Source: Orychophragmus violaceus
Lineage: Eukaryota > Streptophyta > Magnoliopsida > Brassicales > Brassicaceae
DNA length: 64,000 nucleotides
NCBI GenBank assembly: GCA_030180135.1
Contig: CM058231.1
Span: forward strand, 31,251,034-31,315,033
Reading direction: 5' to 3'
Below are positions 55,305-64,000 of the stretch, piece by piece. Under the pieces are notes generated by a model that was not told the origin of the DNA, ran no database searches, and was given only the letters and a program-made list of their open reading frames with translations. The translations under genes were made by a program, and so were the position numbers. The first letter of the stretch is position 1; each line of letters opens with the position of its first letter.

Positions 55305-58300
55305 CTAAGCTATCTTCTCATAGCTTAGCTTATCCTTGATTGAGCAAATTCCGAGTTGATTTCTTAAGTTCTCGAACACCTCCCTTCTTAATGCCTTGGT
55401 GAATATATCTGCAACTTGATCATATGAACTACAATGCTCAAGACTTATTGTTCCTTCATTGACCAAGTCGCGTAAGAAGTGAAAACGCACACCAATATGC
55501 TTGCATCTACCGTGGAAGACAGGATTCTTAGAGAGCTTTATTGTAGATGTATTGTCACATAATATCACCGTACCTCCTTATGCTTTGTGTCCCAGCTCCT
55601 CTAGCACTCTTCTGAACCATAAGACTTGACAAGCACATGTTGATGCAGCCACGTACTCTGCTTCCGTAGTGGATAGGGTTACGATGGGCTGCTTCTTAGA
55701 ACACCAAGCTACTGCTCCTCCATCAATGAGAAATACGTAGCCGGATGTGCTCTTTCTGCTTTCTAGATCCCCTGCAAAATCACTATCCGTGTATACCTGC
55801 AGATCTCCATCTCCTCCTTTCTTATACCAGATACCAAAGTCCTTTGTTCCCTTGATGTATCTCATGACTCTCTTAGCTGCCTGTAAGTGTAACTTGGTCG
55901 GTTTTGCCATGAAACGACTTAGCAAACTCACTGAGAATTGAAGATCCGGCCTTGTAGTAGTGATATACATAAGACTGCCGATGATCTGCTTATAGAGAGT
56001 GTCATCTACTCGCTCCCCTCCCTCATCCATGTGTATTTTACTTCCTGGCACCATTGGATTGCACACACTATTGCAATTTTCCATCTCGAATCGCTTCAGA
56101 ATCTTCTTTGCATACTTAGCTTGAGATATGTGAATCCCTTGAGTTGATTGCAGTACTTCTATTCCAAGAAAATACCTCATTCTTCCCAAGTCAGTCATGT
56201 CAAATTCCCTTTGCATGGACTCCTTAAATCCTTTCATCATCAACTCATCTCCACCTGTGTAGATTAGATCATCTACATAAACACTTACGATCAGAGTGTT
56301 ACCTTGCTCGTTTGTCTTGAGAAACAATGTTTCTTCATTCTGAGATTTTGTGAAGCCTTCCTTGAAGAAATATTCCTCAATTCTGCTGAACCATGCCCTG
56401 GGGGCTTGTTTCAATCCGTATAAAGCTTTGTGAAGCTTATATACTTTGTCTTCTTCTCCTTTGATCTCATACCCTCTGGGTTGTTGCACATAAACATCTT
56501 CTGCAAGTACTCCATGTAAAAACGCAGACTTCACATCAAGTTGATAAATCTCCCATTCTTTGTTTGCAGCTGTGGCTAAAATGGCTCTGATTGTATCCAT
56601 TCTAGCTACCGGTGCATAAACTTCTGTATAGTCTACCCCATGTTCTTGACAGTAGCCTTTAGCGACCAAGCGGGCTTTGTACTTGCTCACTTCTCCAAGC
56701 TCATTGTATTTGGTTTTGTAAATCCATTTTACACCAATACACTTTGCCCCCTTTGGTAGCTCAGCAAGCTTCCATGTCTGATTTCTTTCAGTCGAGATTA
56801 ACTCTTCATTCATGGCTTCTTTCCACTTTGTACTACTCTCTGCTTCTTCAAAAGTTATGGGATCAGATGACATTACCTCAGCCATGTTAACCTCATCCTC
56901 ATCTTCTTCGGCTTCATCTCCAAGAACATAGTCATTCAAGTATCTTGGAGGCCTCACTGTCCTTCCTTCACGGTGAGCTGCAGGTTGAATCGCAGGTTGA
57001 GCTTCTGGTATCTGTTCTTCTGCTGCAGCTTCTTCAGCATTCTCTGCAGCACCATTTTGTTCATCCTCACTTTCTTCCCAGATCATATCTTCTTCATTCC
57101 AACTTAATTCAGATTCATTCTGATGCTCTTGGTCTCCTTCCCAATTCCAGCTTTTGTTCTCTTCAAATATCACATCCCTGCTTGTGATAATCTTCTTAGT
57201 CTTGGGATTATAAAGTCTGTAGCCCTTGGATTCCTCAGAGAAACCAATTAAGATACACGTAGTGCTCTTATCGTCCAGCTTCCCTCTTTGTTGGTCTGAG
57301 ACATGAACATGTCCAAGACTTCCCCATACTCTAAAGTGAGCTACGTTTGGTTTCACACCACACCAGGCTTCCTGTGGAGTCATGTCTTTCACAGCAAAAG
57401 TTGGACAACGGTTCAGAACATAGAAGGTCCAGACAACTGCTTCAGGCCAGAAATTTTTTGGAACTTTCCTGGTTGAGAGCATAGACCTGACCATATTCAT
57501 GACTGTCCTATTCTTCCTCTCTGCTACACCATTCTGCTGAGGAGTGTAGGCAGTGGTCAATTGTCTTCTAATCCCTTGCTCCTTGCATAAAGCTGCAAAC
57601 TCATTTGATGTGTATTCCCCACCTCTATCAGTTCTCAGGCATTTAATAACCTTCCCTGATTCAGTCTCAACCTTTTTCTTGAATGTCTTGAAGGAATTGA
57701 AAGCTTCTGACTTCTCTTTCAATAGATAGACCCAAGCCTTTCTGCTGTGATCATCAATGAAGCACAAAATGTACCTTTTTCCACTGGTAGAGATAGGGCT
57801 TATTGGACCACATATGTCTGAGTGCAGAAGCTCTAGTACTTCATTGGATCTCCACTGACTCTTCTTTGGAATGGAACATCTAGGCTGTTTGCCTATTAAG
57901 CAGTCTGAACAGGTGAAAGTTTGTGTACTGAAGGCAGGAAGTCCTCGCACCATCTCCTTTGTTTGGAGTATTTTCATTCCTCCATGACTGAGATGCCCAT
58001 ATCTTTCATGCCAGAGCTTTGGTATGTCTTCAGTGGTGGTCTGCAGACACTGTCCTGTGTTTGATTTTCCTTCACTGCATCCCTGATTGATCAATGCAAA
58101 CATTCTGTTTGCACTCATCCTGCTCTCTGCAATTAGCCCCTTCTCTTCATGATAAATCTTGCATGAATTTTTCTGAATGATGACAGTTAGCTTCTTCTCT
58201 TGAAGCTGGCCAAGGCTCAAGAGATTATTCTTGAGTTCTGGCACATAGTAGACCTCGCTTATATGGTAAACTGCACCATTTAGAACAAGCTTCACACTTC

Positions 58301-59357
58301 CTTTTCGTACAACATCGATCTTCTTGTTGTTTCCTAGCTTGACCGAGTGCCTGAAATTTTCATCAAGAGTTGAAAACACTTCCTTGTCTCCACTCATGTG
58401 ATTAGAGCAGCCAGAGTCTAGAAACCATGCTTTCTTCTTGATCTCTGTCTCTTCGGTTTGTGCCATCATCAAGGATTCTGAAACTTCTTCTTTACTCTCC
58501 TCTTCTTCTTCAATGTACGCCATAAGTAGCATCTCTTCATGCTCATCAAAGTCAGCATAATTTGCTTCTTCTTCCCACTTAGGACATTCGTTTTGAAAAT
58601 GTCCTAGCTTGTGACATTTGTAGCACTCCACTGTGCTTTTGTTGAAAGGAATGCGACCTCTCCCACGTCCTCTTCCTCTGTTGAATGAACATCTTTCTCT
58701 TGTGTTCATTCCCCTTCCATGAGTGACCTTGAGCACTTGATCATCTCCTCCTGATGGCTTCTTGAACTTTTGCTCATGAACAGAAAGTGAACTCTGCAAC
58801 TCATCAAGGCTTAGGTTCTCAATGTCCTTGGATTCTTCTATGGAAACCACAACATACATGAACTTTTCACTTAAAGTTCTGAGAATCTTTTCAACCACCT
58901 TTGAATCTCCCATGGTCTCTCCATTACTTCTCATTTGGTTTGTAATTCCCAACACCCTTTTGAAATACTCTTCAATGCTCTCGGACTCCTTCATCTCTAG
59001 TACTTCAAAGTCTCTTCTCAGCTTATGGAGTAATGATCTCTTCACTCGAGCATTCCCTCCATACTTTCTCTTCATTGAATCCCATATGATTTTGGAAGTT
59101 TTCCGGTCCAAAATTTGCTCAAATGTCTCCCTATCAATAGACTGATACAAGTAATGCTTCACCTTGTGATCATTGATCTTTGCATCATCTAGCTGCTGTC
59201 GCTGCTCAACTGATAACACAGTTGTTGTTGCATGTTCCTCATAGCCGATTTCAATCAAGCTCCACAGCCCTCTTGCTCGGAAGAAGTTCTCCATAACTTC
59301 ACTCCAATGGTCCCAATGTCCATCAAATTGAGGTAACTTCATATTGTCATCAGCCAT
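55305..59357 (-). CDS. copia Gag-Pol polyprotein, single in-frame TAA near the C-terminus
   Basis: The start is taken as ATG at 59357 (MADDNMKLPQFDG), the usual N-terminus of this copia group; the frame happens to stay open upstream through the primer-binding site into the LTR. Order by residue: gag (about 1-200), Arg/Gly basic stretch, CCHC knuckle CYKCHKLGHFQNEC at 245-258, acidic linker, protease WFLDSGCSNHMSG at about 311-323, integrase zinc region HERYGHLSHGGM, integrase core with DRGGEYTSNEF and GVAERKNRT, reverse transcriptase with QLDVKSAFLHG and YVDDLIYTG, RNase H with TDSDFAGDLESRKSTSGY and TEAEYVAAS. After residue 1259 (ELGHKA) a TAA at 55578-55580 interrupts, and the same frame resumes for about 90 codons (VILCDNTSTIKLSKN) to 55305. 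All catalytic motifs precede the stop except the last RNase H aspartate block. Confidence 0.95.
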
Positions 59358-59420
59358 CTCTCTCTCTCGTGTTTTTGAAGCTACGGCTTCTCTCTCTCTC
59401 AGCGAGCTCTGATACCAATT

Positions 59421-59663
59421 TGTAGTCTCAGAGTACTCTGTGTTTGAGCTGAAAATGTTCTGTGTTTTATTCAAAGAAATCAATGGCTTATATAGCCTTA
59501 TACAATCGAACTAACAACTCCTATTCTTGCGCAGCAAGATGTTCAACAAACTAAAACAAACTTTGTCCTTAAGACTCGGACATTATTGACTAAGCAAGAA
59601 CTTAAAACTGAACAATTCAAACACTAACCAAACTCAACGGCTCTTTTGTCTTTTGCTCTAACA
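59421..59663 (-). repeat. 5' LTR of the young copia
   Basis: Identical to the 3' LTR except for one base. It lies between the primer-binding site and the AAAAT duplication, 82 bp from the end of the ANTH coding region. Confidence 0.95.
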
Positions 59664-59745
59664 AAAATTGTGTTATGTACAGAACCAGAACCAGGGGAAA
59701 AAAAATACATATTCAATCTCATCGAGATTGTTTGTTGTATGTTCA
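59664..59745 (-). other. presumed 3' UTR of the ANTH gene up to the copia insertion
   Basis: 82 bp lie between the stop codon and the copia LTR. The first five are the copia target duplication. Any polyadenylation signals of the original gene would now lie here or beyond 55048. Confidence 0.5.
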
Positions 59746-60822
59746 CTAGAACGTAATCAAATCTGGCATCGTGTACTCGATACAAACTGGTTGTTGGTTC
59801 GATACTATAAGAGGCCTATGATGATCGTGAATCGCCTTCTCATGGAAACAATACTCTTCGTCTTTGAAAATCTCCCATTTGTCTGTGATGATCGTCTGCA
59901 ATCTCGGTTTCTCCAAAACTACCATAGCTTTCGTTTCCTCTACTACTTCTTCTTCGACGTTCTTGATCATTTTCTCGATTGCTTCTACTTCCGCCTTTGG
60001 TATACTAACGAACTGAGGAGTATCTCGTGCGTTTGAGACACCGAAGCCTTTGCAGAAGTCGAAGTAGAGAGCGAGATCTTCTCCCTGAGATGTTGCTCTG
60101 TTGATGATCTTCAGAGTCGTGGCGGCGTCTGTTTTCCCGGAAGTCGGAAGGATTTTGATGACGCCTCTACATATTCTACCGTAAATGTTGATGCTTTCGA
60201 TCACGACACAATCCATGGCTTCTAGGATCAACCTTCTCTTCATGTTATCAGCAATCGGACGTATCTGGAGAATCAAATCGAGAAGAGACTGGAGTTTCTG
60301 GATCCTATCGAGCTCTTGATTAACCGAATCGATTTTCTCAGAAGTTCTTCTATTCGCGCGGTGGCGGTGAATTTGATCGGATAAGAAAGAAGAGTAGTTA
60401 TGGAGGAAAGCAAAATAAGCTCGGACGAAGATGTTGAATTCCCAGCTTTTGCTGAGACACGAATGTCCGTCAGAGAAACCGGAGAGGTTGAAAGGAAGAC
60501 GGCGGATTTCTCCGACGACGGAAGGGACTTTGCAGCAGAGTACACCATGGAGAAGCATCAGGGATTTGAGAGCGACGATCCAGCTGCCCGTGTGGTTGAC
60601 GCGGGAGGATAGCGCGTGGATAAGACTTTTGAGGTTGAGAGGAGAAGCTCGGATCCGTTTGTAGACGCGGTGAGCGTTTGAATAGTCCACGGAGGAGTCA
60701 TCGTGGGAGGTGGCTTTGATGATGGCTGCTTCGAGATCCGCGTTCCGGTGCCGTGAGAATCCGACGGCTAATAAGCTTTTCTGGTCTTTTATTGCGGCAG
60801 CAGCTCATTTCCACAGCTTCAT
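59746..60822 (-). pseudogene. putative clathrin assembly protein (ANTH/AP180 family), nonsense codon at position 6
   Basis: The minus-strand reading from ATG at 60822 gives MKLWK, TGA (60805-60807), then AAAAIKDQKSLLAVGFSRHR and continues without interruption to the stop at 59746, 358 codons in one exon. It has the ANTH features: IIKATSHDDSSVD (the lysine-rich lipid-binding region), RVYKRIRASPLNLKSLIHAL, SWIVALKSLMLLHGVLCC, the central helices to about residue 270, then a short acidic tail ending TMPDLITF. It resembles the short Arabidopsis ANTH proteins (At1g25240/At1g14686 type). Family members bind PI(4,5)P2 and clathrin and act in coated-vesicle formation. Apart from the TGA, where an Arg codon (CGA) is expected, the frame is intact. 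The next in-frame ATG is near residue 88, inside the ANTH fold, so restarting would not rescue a normal protein. It may be a recent loss, a strain-specific allele, or a sequence error. Confidence 0.88.
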
Positions 60823-62000
60823 CGTCGAGCCCCCTCCCTCCTCTATCTCGTCGTCGTCTTCTCTGTACCTTTCGTCTTCCTCTAGAACAAAAAAGTTATC
60901 TCTGTAAATCTCCTTTCTCTATTTTTGAGTTAATCCTCCCTAAACCATCCGTTGTAACCGCTTATTTTTCAAAATAAATTATTAAATAAAAAGGGAACAA
61001 TATAAGCTGGCACATGTTACCGGTTTGCTTACGTTTACATTCGTGCATCTCTTTAACCCGAACAAAAATCGTATGAAATGTCTGATTTGGGTTTGTTTTT
61101 CCATAGCTTCGGACCAAAATCGTAGAAAATGTATGATATGGGTTTTTCTTTATATTCGGATAATAAAAACGCAATTGAACTGAATGGTTTAGCGGAATCA
61201 TGTTTAATTAGTCATTTATCATCCCCTCTTAGAACTCAAATTCATTACATAATTGTTTGGAAAAAAAATCTTTTATTTACCAATTAGTAATCAACAAAAG
61301 ATGCAAGTCGGGATTATAAAGAAAATCCTTCTAAACCGTACATTCATCTAACTGGTCCGTAACGTGAGGGCCAGTTACTTTAGTTTGGCTCGTCCTATTA
61401 AATCTAGAGGCGTGAAGTTCACTTTTTGTTTAGCTTCGGACTGGTTAGTTTAGCAGAATCTAATGAGTTATCAAAGCAAACCGAATAGTAGCTGAATCTT
61501 CGGTTGAGATTCTATAACTAAAAAAATAAACCTAAAAACAAAAACCAAACCAAAACCGAATTCGACAATCTTACCTAGTTACCTAATCTTTCGTTATAAA
61601 CGTGGAGGAGTAGATGTCTTAAGGAGTAACTCCAGGCTTCTGAATGTACGGTGTTTCATCTCGAGCGTGCCCATGACATTATCACTTTTTAGAAGTTTGG
61701 AGCTTCGATCTCAGAAACTAAACAGTGCAATAGTGATGTATCGGAGGATACATAATCTTGCATTGCACTTACTATATCTTTTCTATATTTTTTATTGCAG
61801 TCTGGTATGTTCTGAAAAGAGTTTGCATTTATATATCTTTTTGAGTGATTTGAGCCTGGGAAAAGACCATAATGCCCTAAGTAACTCTAAACAAAACATC
61901 CAACTAGATTGACATAGATTGTTTTTATTGGTTAACTTGCAACTAAGCTCTCTCTTCTCTTTGTCTTCTACCTGTCCTAGTTTTTGGGTTTTGTTTTTTT
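60823..62000. other. upstream region of the ANTH gene and intergenic DNA
   Basis: The first ~140 bp on the minus side would be its 5' UTR and core promoter; an AT-rich TTTATTTAATAATTTATTTT lies around 60967-60990. The rest shows no gene. Two similar phrases with ACCAAAATCGTA/GAAAATGT recur near 61060 and 61110, a small local duplication. Confidence 0.45.
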
Positions 62001-62011
62001 GTTTGTGTTCT

Positions 62012-62075
62012 TCACGGTCTGCTCGGATCACCGAAATTCACGGTCTGCTCGGATCACCGAAATTCACGGTCTGTT
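62012..62075. repeat. tandem repeat, about 27-bp unit
   Basis: TTCACGGTCTGCTCGGATCA followed by CCGAAA is present twice in tandem, followed by a partial third copy that begins TTCACGGTCTG. Confidence 0.85.
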
Positions 62076-62138
62076 TGTGTTCTTCACGATCCTCTTCCAC
62101 CGTGAATCGATTTAGCTGTGTAGATTGTCGATTTAGTT

Positions 62139-62205
62139 GAATATCATGGTTTCGCTGAGTCCAATATCATGGTTTCGCTGAGTCCAATATCATAATTTCG
62201 GTGAT
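62139..62205. repeat. tandem repeat, about 25-bp unit
   Basis: AATATCATGGTTTCGCTGAG plus TCC occurs twice and then once in diverged form (AATATCATAATTTCGGTGAT). Confidence 0.85.
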
Positions 62206-62535
62206 TCTAATTTCGTCAGCCTTCTCGAGATCTACGTCGGAACACCTAAACTGTTTTTGGTTGAATGATAAATCGTGCTCCGGAGTCGGTTGTCCGCGAA
62301 AGCTCCCGTCGTCGGTGTTGAATGTCGGCCACCTCCTGGAAGTAGATGTCTATTCCGGTTTGTTGGTATTAGGATGATGGAGATGATCCAGACCACATGT
62401 TACAATCCAGATAATGGATAAACATCTAAATAAATGGAGCTATGGACATTAGTGGTTTCAAGCCATAGAGAGGCGGTTAATTTTGAAAAAAATGTCTATG
62501 GATAGTAATTTAATGGTCATCCTTATGACCAGCAA

Positions 62536-62622
62536 ATGGATAGCTAATTACCAGCAAAGACGATTGTAACATGTGTTTAAATGGATAGCTAATTGACCAG
62601 CAAAGACGATTGTAATAAACGC
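62536..62622. repeat. tandem duplication, about 45-bp unit
   Basis: ATGGATAGCTAATT followed by ACCAGCAAAGACGATTGTAA occurs twice in a row, with one extra G in the second copy. Confidence 0.85.
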
Positions 62623-62629
62623 AAAAAAG

Positions 62630-62702
62630 GAATTGTGGATAGAAGTAGGACTAGCCAATAACGATGAACCGCGCAAAGGCAAGACAATATGCTTACTTTT
62701 TA
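62630..62702 (-). pseudogene. fragment of the neighbouring F-box gene
   Basis: The minus strand reads LCAVHRYWLVLL, matching PCAVHRYWLDLL in the F-box gene. At DNA level 62645-62690 matches 63266-63311 with few changes (CTAGCCAATA-CGATG-ACCGCGCAA-GGCAAG). This is a small remnant of a tandem duplicate; the rest of that copy is not recognisable. Confidence 0.7.
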
Positions 62703-63100
62703 GACAAGACAAGTTTGTATGGTCCGGGTTTTCATTTTAGTAATGTTCCATATAAGTATTGTGGAAAGGTTGTTTTGGTTTTCAGTGTATGAGAAATTGC
62801 AGGAAGGGCGTATAAAGAGTGGAGGTAAGGAAGTAGTAATGCGTGGTTTTGAACATATCCCAGAATACATATGGTTAAGAGGAATTTGGAACTGAAGTTG
62901 TTTTACGTGTGAACTAAAATTTTTTTATAATTTGATTGATCAGCGAGATAAAGTTCATTAAAGCGTAGCACATGTGGTTCGGTGGATAACAAGATTAGTC
63001 AGCATATAACAAAAAGACGATGATAGTGTGGATGGAATTAAGCACGATGCCATACACAGAATGAAGATGTAAAATGGACTGATGACTAAAAAATCAATAG
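62703..63100. other. spacer downstream of the F-box gene
   Basis: No gene was recognised. It probably includes the 3' UTR of the F-box gene and possibly unrecognisable remains of its duplicate. Confidence 0.45.
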
Positions 63101-63862
63101 TCAGCGCAAACGACGACGTTGTATGTTCCCGGAAGCGTCGCCCCGTCCACGGACGTCAGTCCAAACCAATAAATTCCTTGGGATGATCCTATAGAATGAA
63201 GCAGTTTCAATAGACCAAAAACAAGAATCACACATGCCGTGACCTTTGACTCGTTCGTGAAGTAAGTCTAGCCAATAGCGATGTACCGCGCAAGGGCAAG
63301 TCGATATTCTTCCTTTGTCAACAGCGTCTCTTTTCCCATGCAGGACTTTGGATATCTGTGTAGGCCATCGTAATCTCTGGAACTCGCTGACGTGCCTTCG
63401 AAGAGCACGGACAGCGCTGCGAGAGAGAATAGGAATGGTTGAGTCGTTGTCGAACTGAGGAAAGATGGAGCGCCAGATAATTTCGTAGCAGTAGGCGGCA
63501 GACTTGAGACCACGAACGGCACACTCTTTGAGGCGTTGGAAGGCGTCTTCTCTTTCATCTGAATACATAAAACCAGATATGGCCTTTAAAAACGCTGCGG
63601 TTGGGTTTTTGGCATTGAAACACGCATTCTCCAGTTTGATGATACCTAGCCTATCGTGGTGAGTCTTGATAAGATCAATTTGGAAGAGCGTATCTGTGTG
63701 GTTAGCGTCATCACGAAGCGTTTTGCAGACAGCTCTGATTTTATAGTGTTCACGGATATTTTCGCTGGCGTTTTTAGCCAAAATTAATCTCCTTAATGCA
63801 GGGGGTAGGTGGAGAAGATTGCGGGATGGTGGAAAAACGTTTGCAGGATTTGTGTCGCTCAT
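63101..63862 (-). CDS. F-box protein of the At2g35280/At1g67623-like family
   Basis: The start is the first ATG (63862, MSDTNPANVFPP); the frame runs 253 codons to TGA at 63101-63103 without an intron. An F-box-like segment spans about residues 20-65 (LPPALRRLILAK, then RAVCKTLRDD). A helical, Sel1-like middle follows: AFLKAISGFMYSDER, then AFQRLKECAVRGLKSAAYCY. The C-terminal Cys/His-rich patch is CPCAVHRYWLDLL followed by MCDSCFW. This layout is that of a lineage-expanded Brassicaceae F-box family, presumed to bring unknown targets to SCF ubiquitin ligases. The F-box is weak in sequence, so SKP1 binding is inferred. A decayed partial duplicate lies about 0.5 kb downstream. Confidence 0.75.
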   Translation of the reverse strand: MSDTNPANVFPPSRNLLHLPPALRRLILAKNASENIREHYKIRAVCKTLRDDANHTDTLFQIDLIKTHHDRLGIIKLENACFNAKNPTAAFLKAISGFMYSDEREDAFQRLKECAVRGLKSAAYCYEIIWRSIFPQFDNDSTIPILSRSAVRALRRHVSEFQRLRWPTQISKVLHGKRDAVDKGRISTCPCAVHRYWLDLLHERVKGHGMCDSCFWSIETASFYRIIPRNLLVWTDVRGRGDASGNIQRRRLR

Positions 63863-63920
63863 CAATAGCGAGGTTTATGTTTTTTTAGATGGTGAAGCAG
63901 AGAAACGAATAACCAGATTT

Positions 63921-63930
63921 TACTTATAAA
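63921..63930 (-). promoter_or_regulatory. possible TATA box of the F-box gene
   Basis: Minus-strand CTTTATAAGT lies about 60 bp upstream of the ATG, a plausible spacing for a short 5' UTR. It is the only TATA-like site in the short upstream stretch available. Confidence 0.35.
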
Positions 63931-64000
63931 GAACGACCCCGTCGAAACACTGTATATTGAAAATGGTTTGCATCGAACGGTGTAAAGCAAACCGCCTAAA

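Larger units (their letters stand above)
55049..59663 (-). mobile_element. young, nearly intact Ty1/copia retrotransposon
   Basis: The 243-bp LTRs at 55049-55291 and 59421-59663 differ at one base (G/A near 55133 versus 59505). AAAAT flanks both ends (55044-55048 and 59664-59668). It has a tRNA-iMet primer-binding site (minus TTGGTATCAGAGCTCGC, 59403-59419), one long Gag-Pol frame and a purine tract (TTAGGAAGGG, 55293-55302). One in-frame TAA in RNase H is the only visible lesion. The structure and near-identical LTRs show a very recent insertion. Confidence 0.96.

Noticed and set aside
60273..60664. Open frames antisense to or offset from the ANTH gene
   Set aside because: They overlap the conserved ANTH reading frame and show no independent similarity.
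1..64000. CRISPR arrays, operons, rRNA genes or organelle DNA insertions
   Set aside because: None seen. The sequence is a eukaryotic nuclear repeat landscape, and the plastid-type S5 sequence contains an intron and derives from a nuclear gene.

Overview
The window looks like nuclear DNA of a Brassicaceae plant, close to Arabidopsis in sequence style, from a repeat-dominated and gene-poor stretch such as a pericentromere or a TE-rich arm. The signs are AT-rich intergenic DNA, Arabidopsis-type copia, Athila-like gypsy, Helitron, MULE and MITE remnants nested in one another, and only two host-type genes, both near the right edge: a clathrin-assembly (ANTH) protein gene and an F-box protein gene.

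Left part (1-13.1 kb): the 3' half of a plus-strand Ty1/copia element with an open pol frame and a 3' LTR; AT-rich DNA with a 366-bp tandem repeat inside a possible terminal-inverted-repeat element; a complete 0.86-kb non-autonomous Helitron; and a minus-strand copia element (8.1-13.1 kb) broken by frameshifts. In that element the 5' LTR is fused almost directly to gag.

Middle-left (13.1-27 kb): a purine-rich duplicated segment, a foldback element, a MITE carrying a polyadenylated Sadhu/LINE-like retroposon with a perfect 16-bp target duplication, about 2.5 kb of heavily decayed coding-like sequence, AT-rich DNA, and fragments of gypsy pol.

Gypsy nest (25-40.7 kb): an old minus-strand gypsy element (5' LTR 36.24-37.68 kb, gag-like leader, protease near 26.5 kb) was split by an Athila-like LTR, now a solo LTR with a perfect GTGTG duplication. 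That solo LTR was itself split by a 6.4-kb Athila-like element in the opposite orientation (27.70-34.10 kb). The 6.4-kb element carries only gag-protease, with no reverse transcriptase or integrase. A related plus-strand copy lies at 50.7-54.8 kb. This family carries paired 14-bp palindromes of the GTGTCGATCGACAC type, and 10 of 12 pairs sit exactly 21 bp apart.

Helitron pair (41.4-48.3 kb): two Helitrons lie with their 3' ends facing each other. The first (3.97 kb) holds unrecognised gene fragments, an 80-bp CT microsatellite, a MULE-like MITE with a minisatellite, and a second polyA retroposon. The second (2.64 kb) holds a captured piece of a plastid-type ribosomal protein S5 gene, including an intron.

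Right part (48.3-64 kb): AT-rich DNA with an RPA-like exon and large inverted repeats; the second Athila-like element; a very young copia element (55.05-59.66 kb; the two 243-bp LTRs differ at one base; AAAAT duplication; one in-frame stop) inserted 82 bp beyond the stop codon of the ANTH gene; the ANTH gene, which has a TGA at codon 6; and an F-box gene with a decayed partial duplicate beside it. The genes do not form a pathway. The logic of the window is serial transposon insertion and gene-fragment capture around two host genes. All calls rest on reading the sequence; no database search was run.
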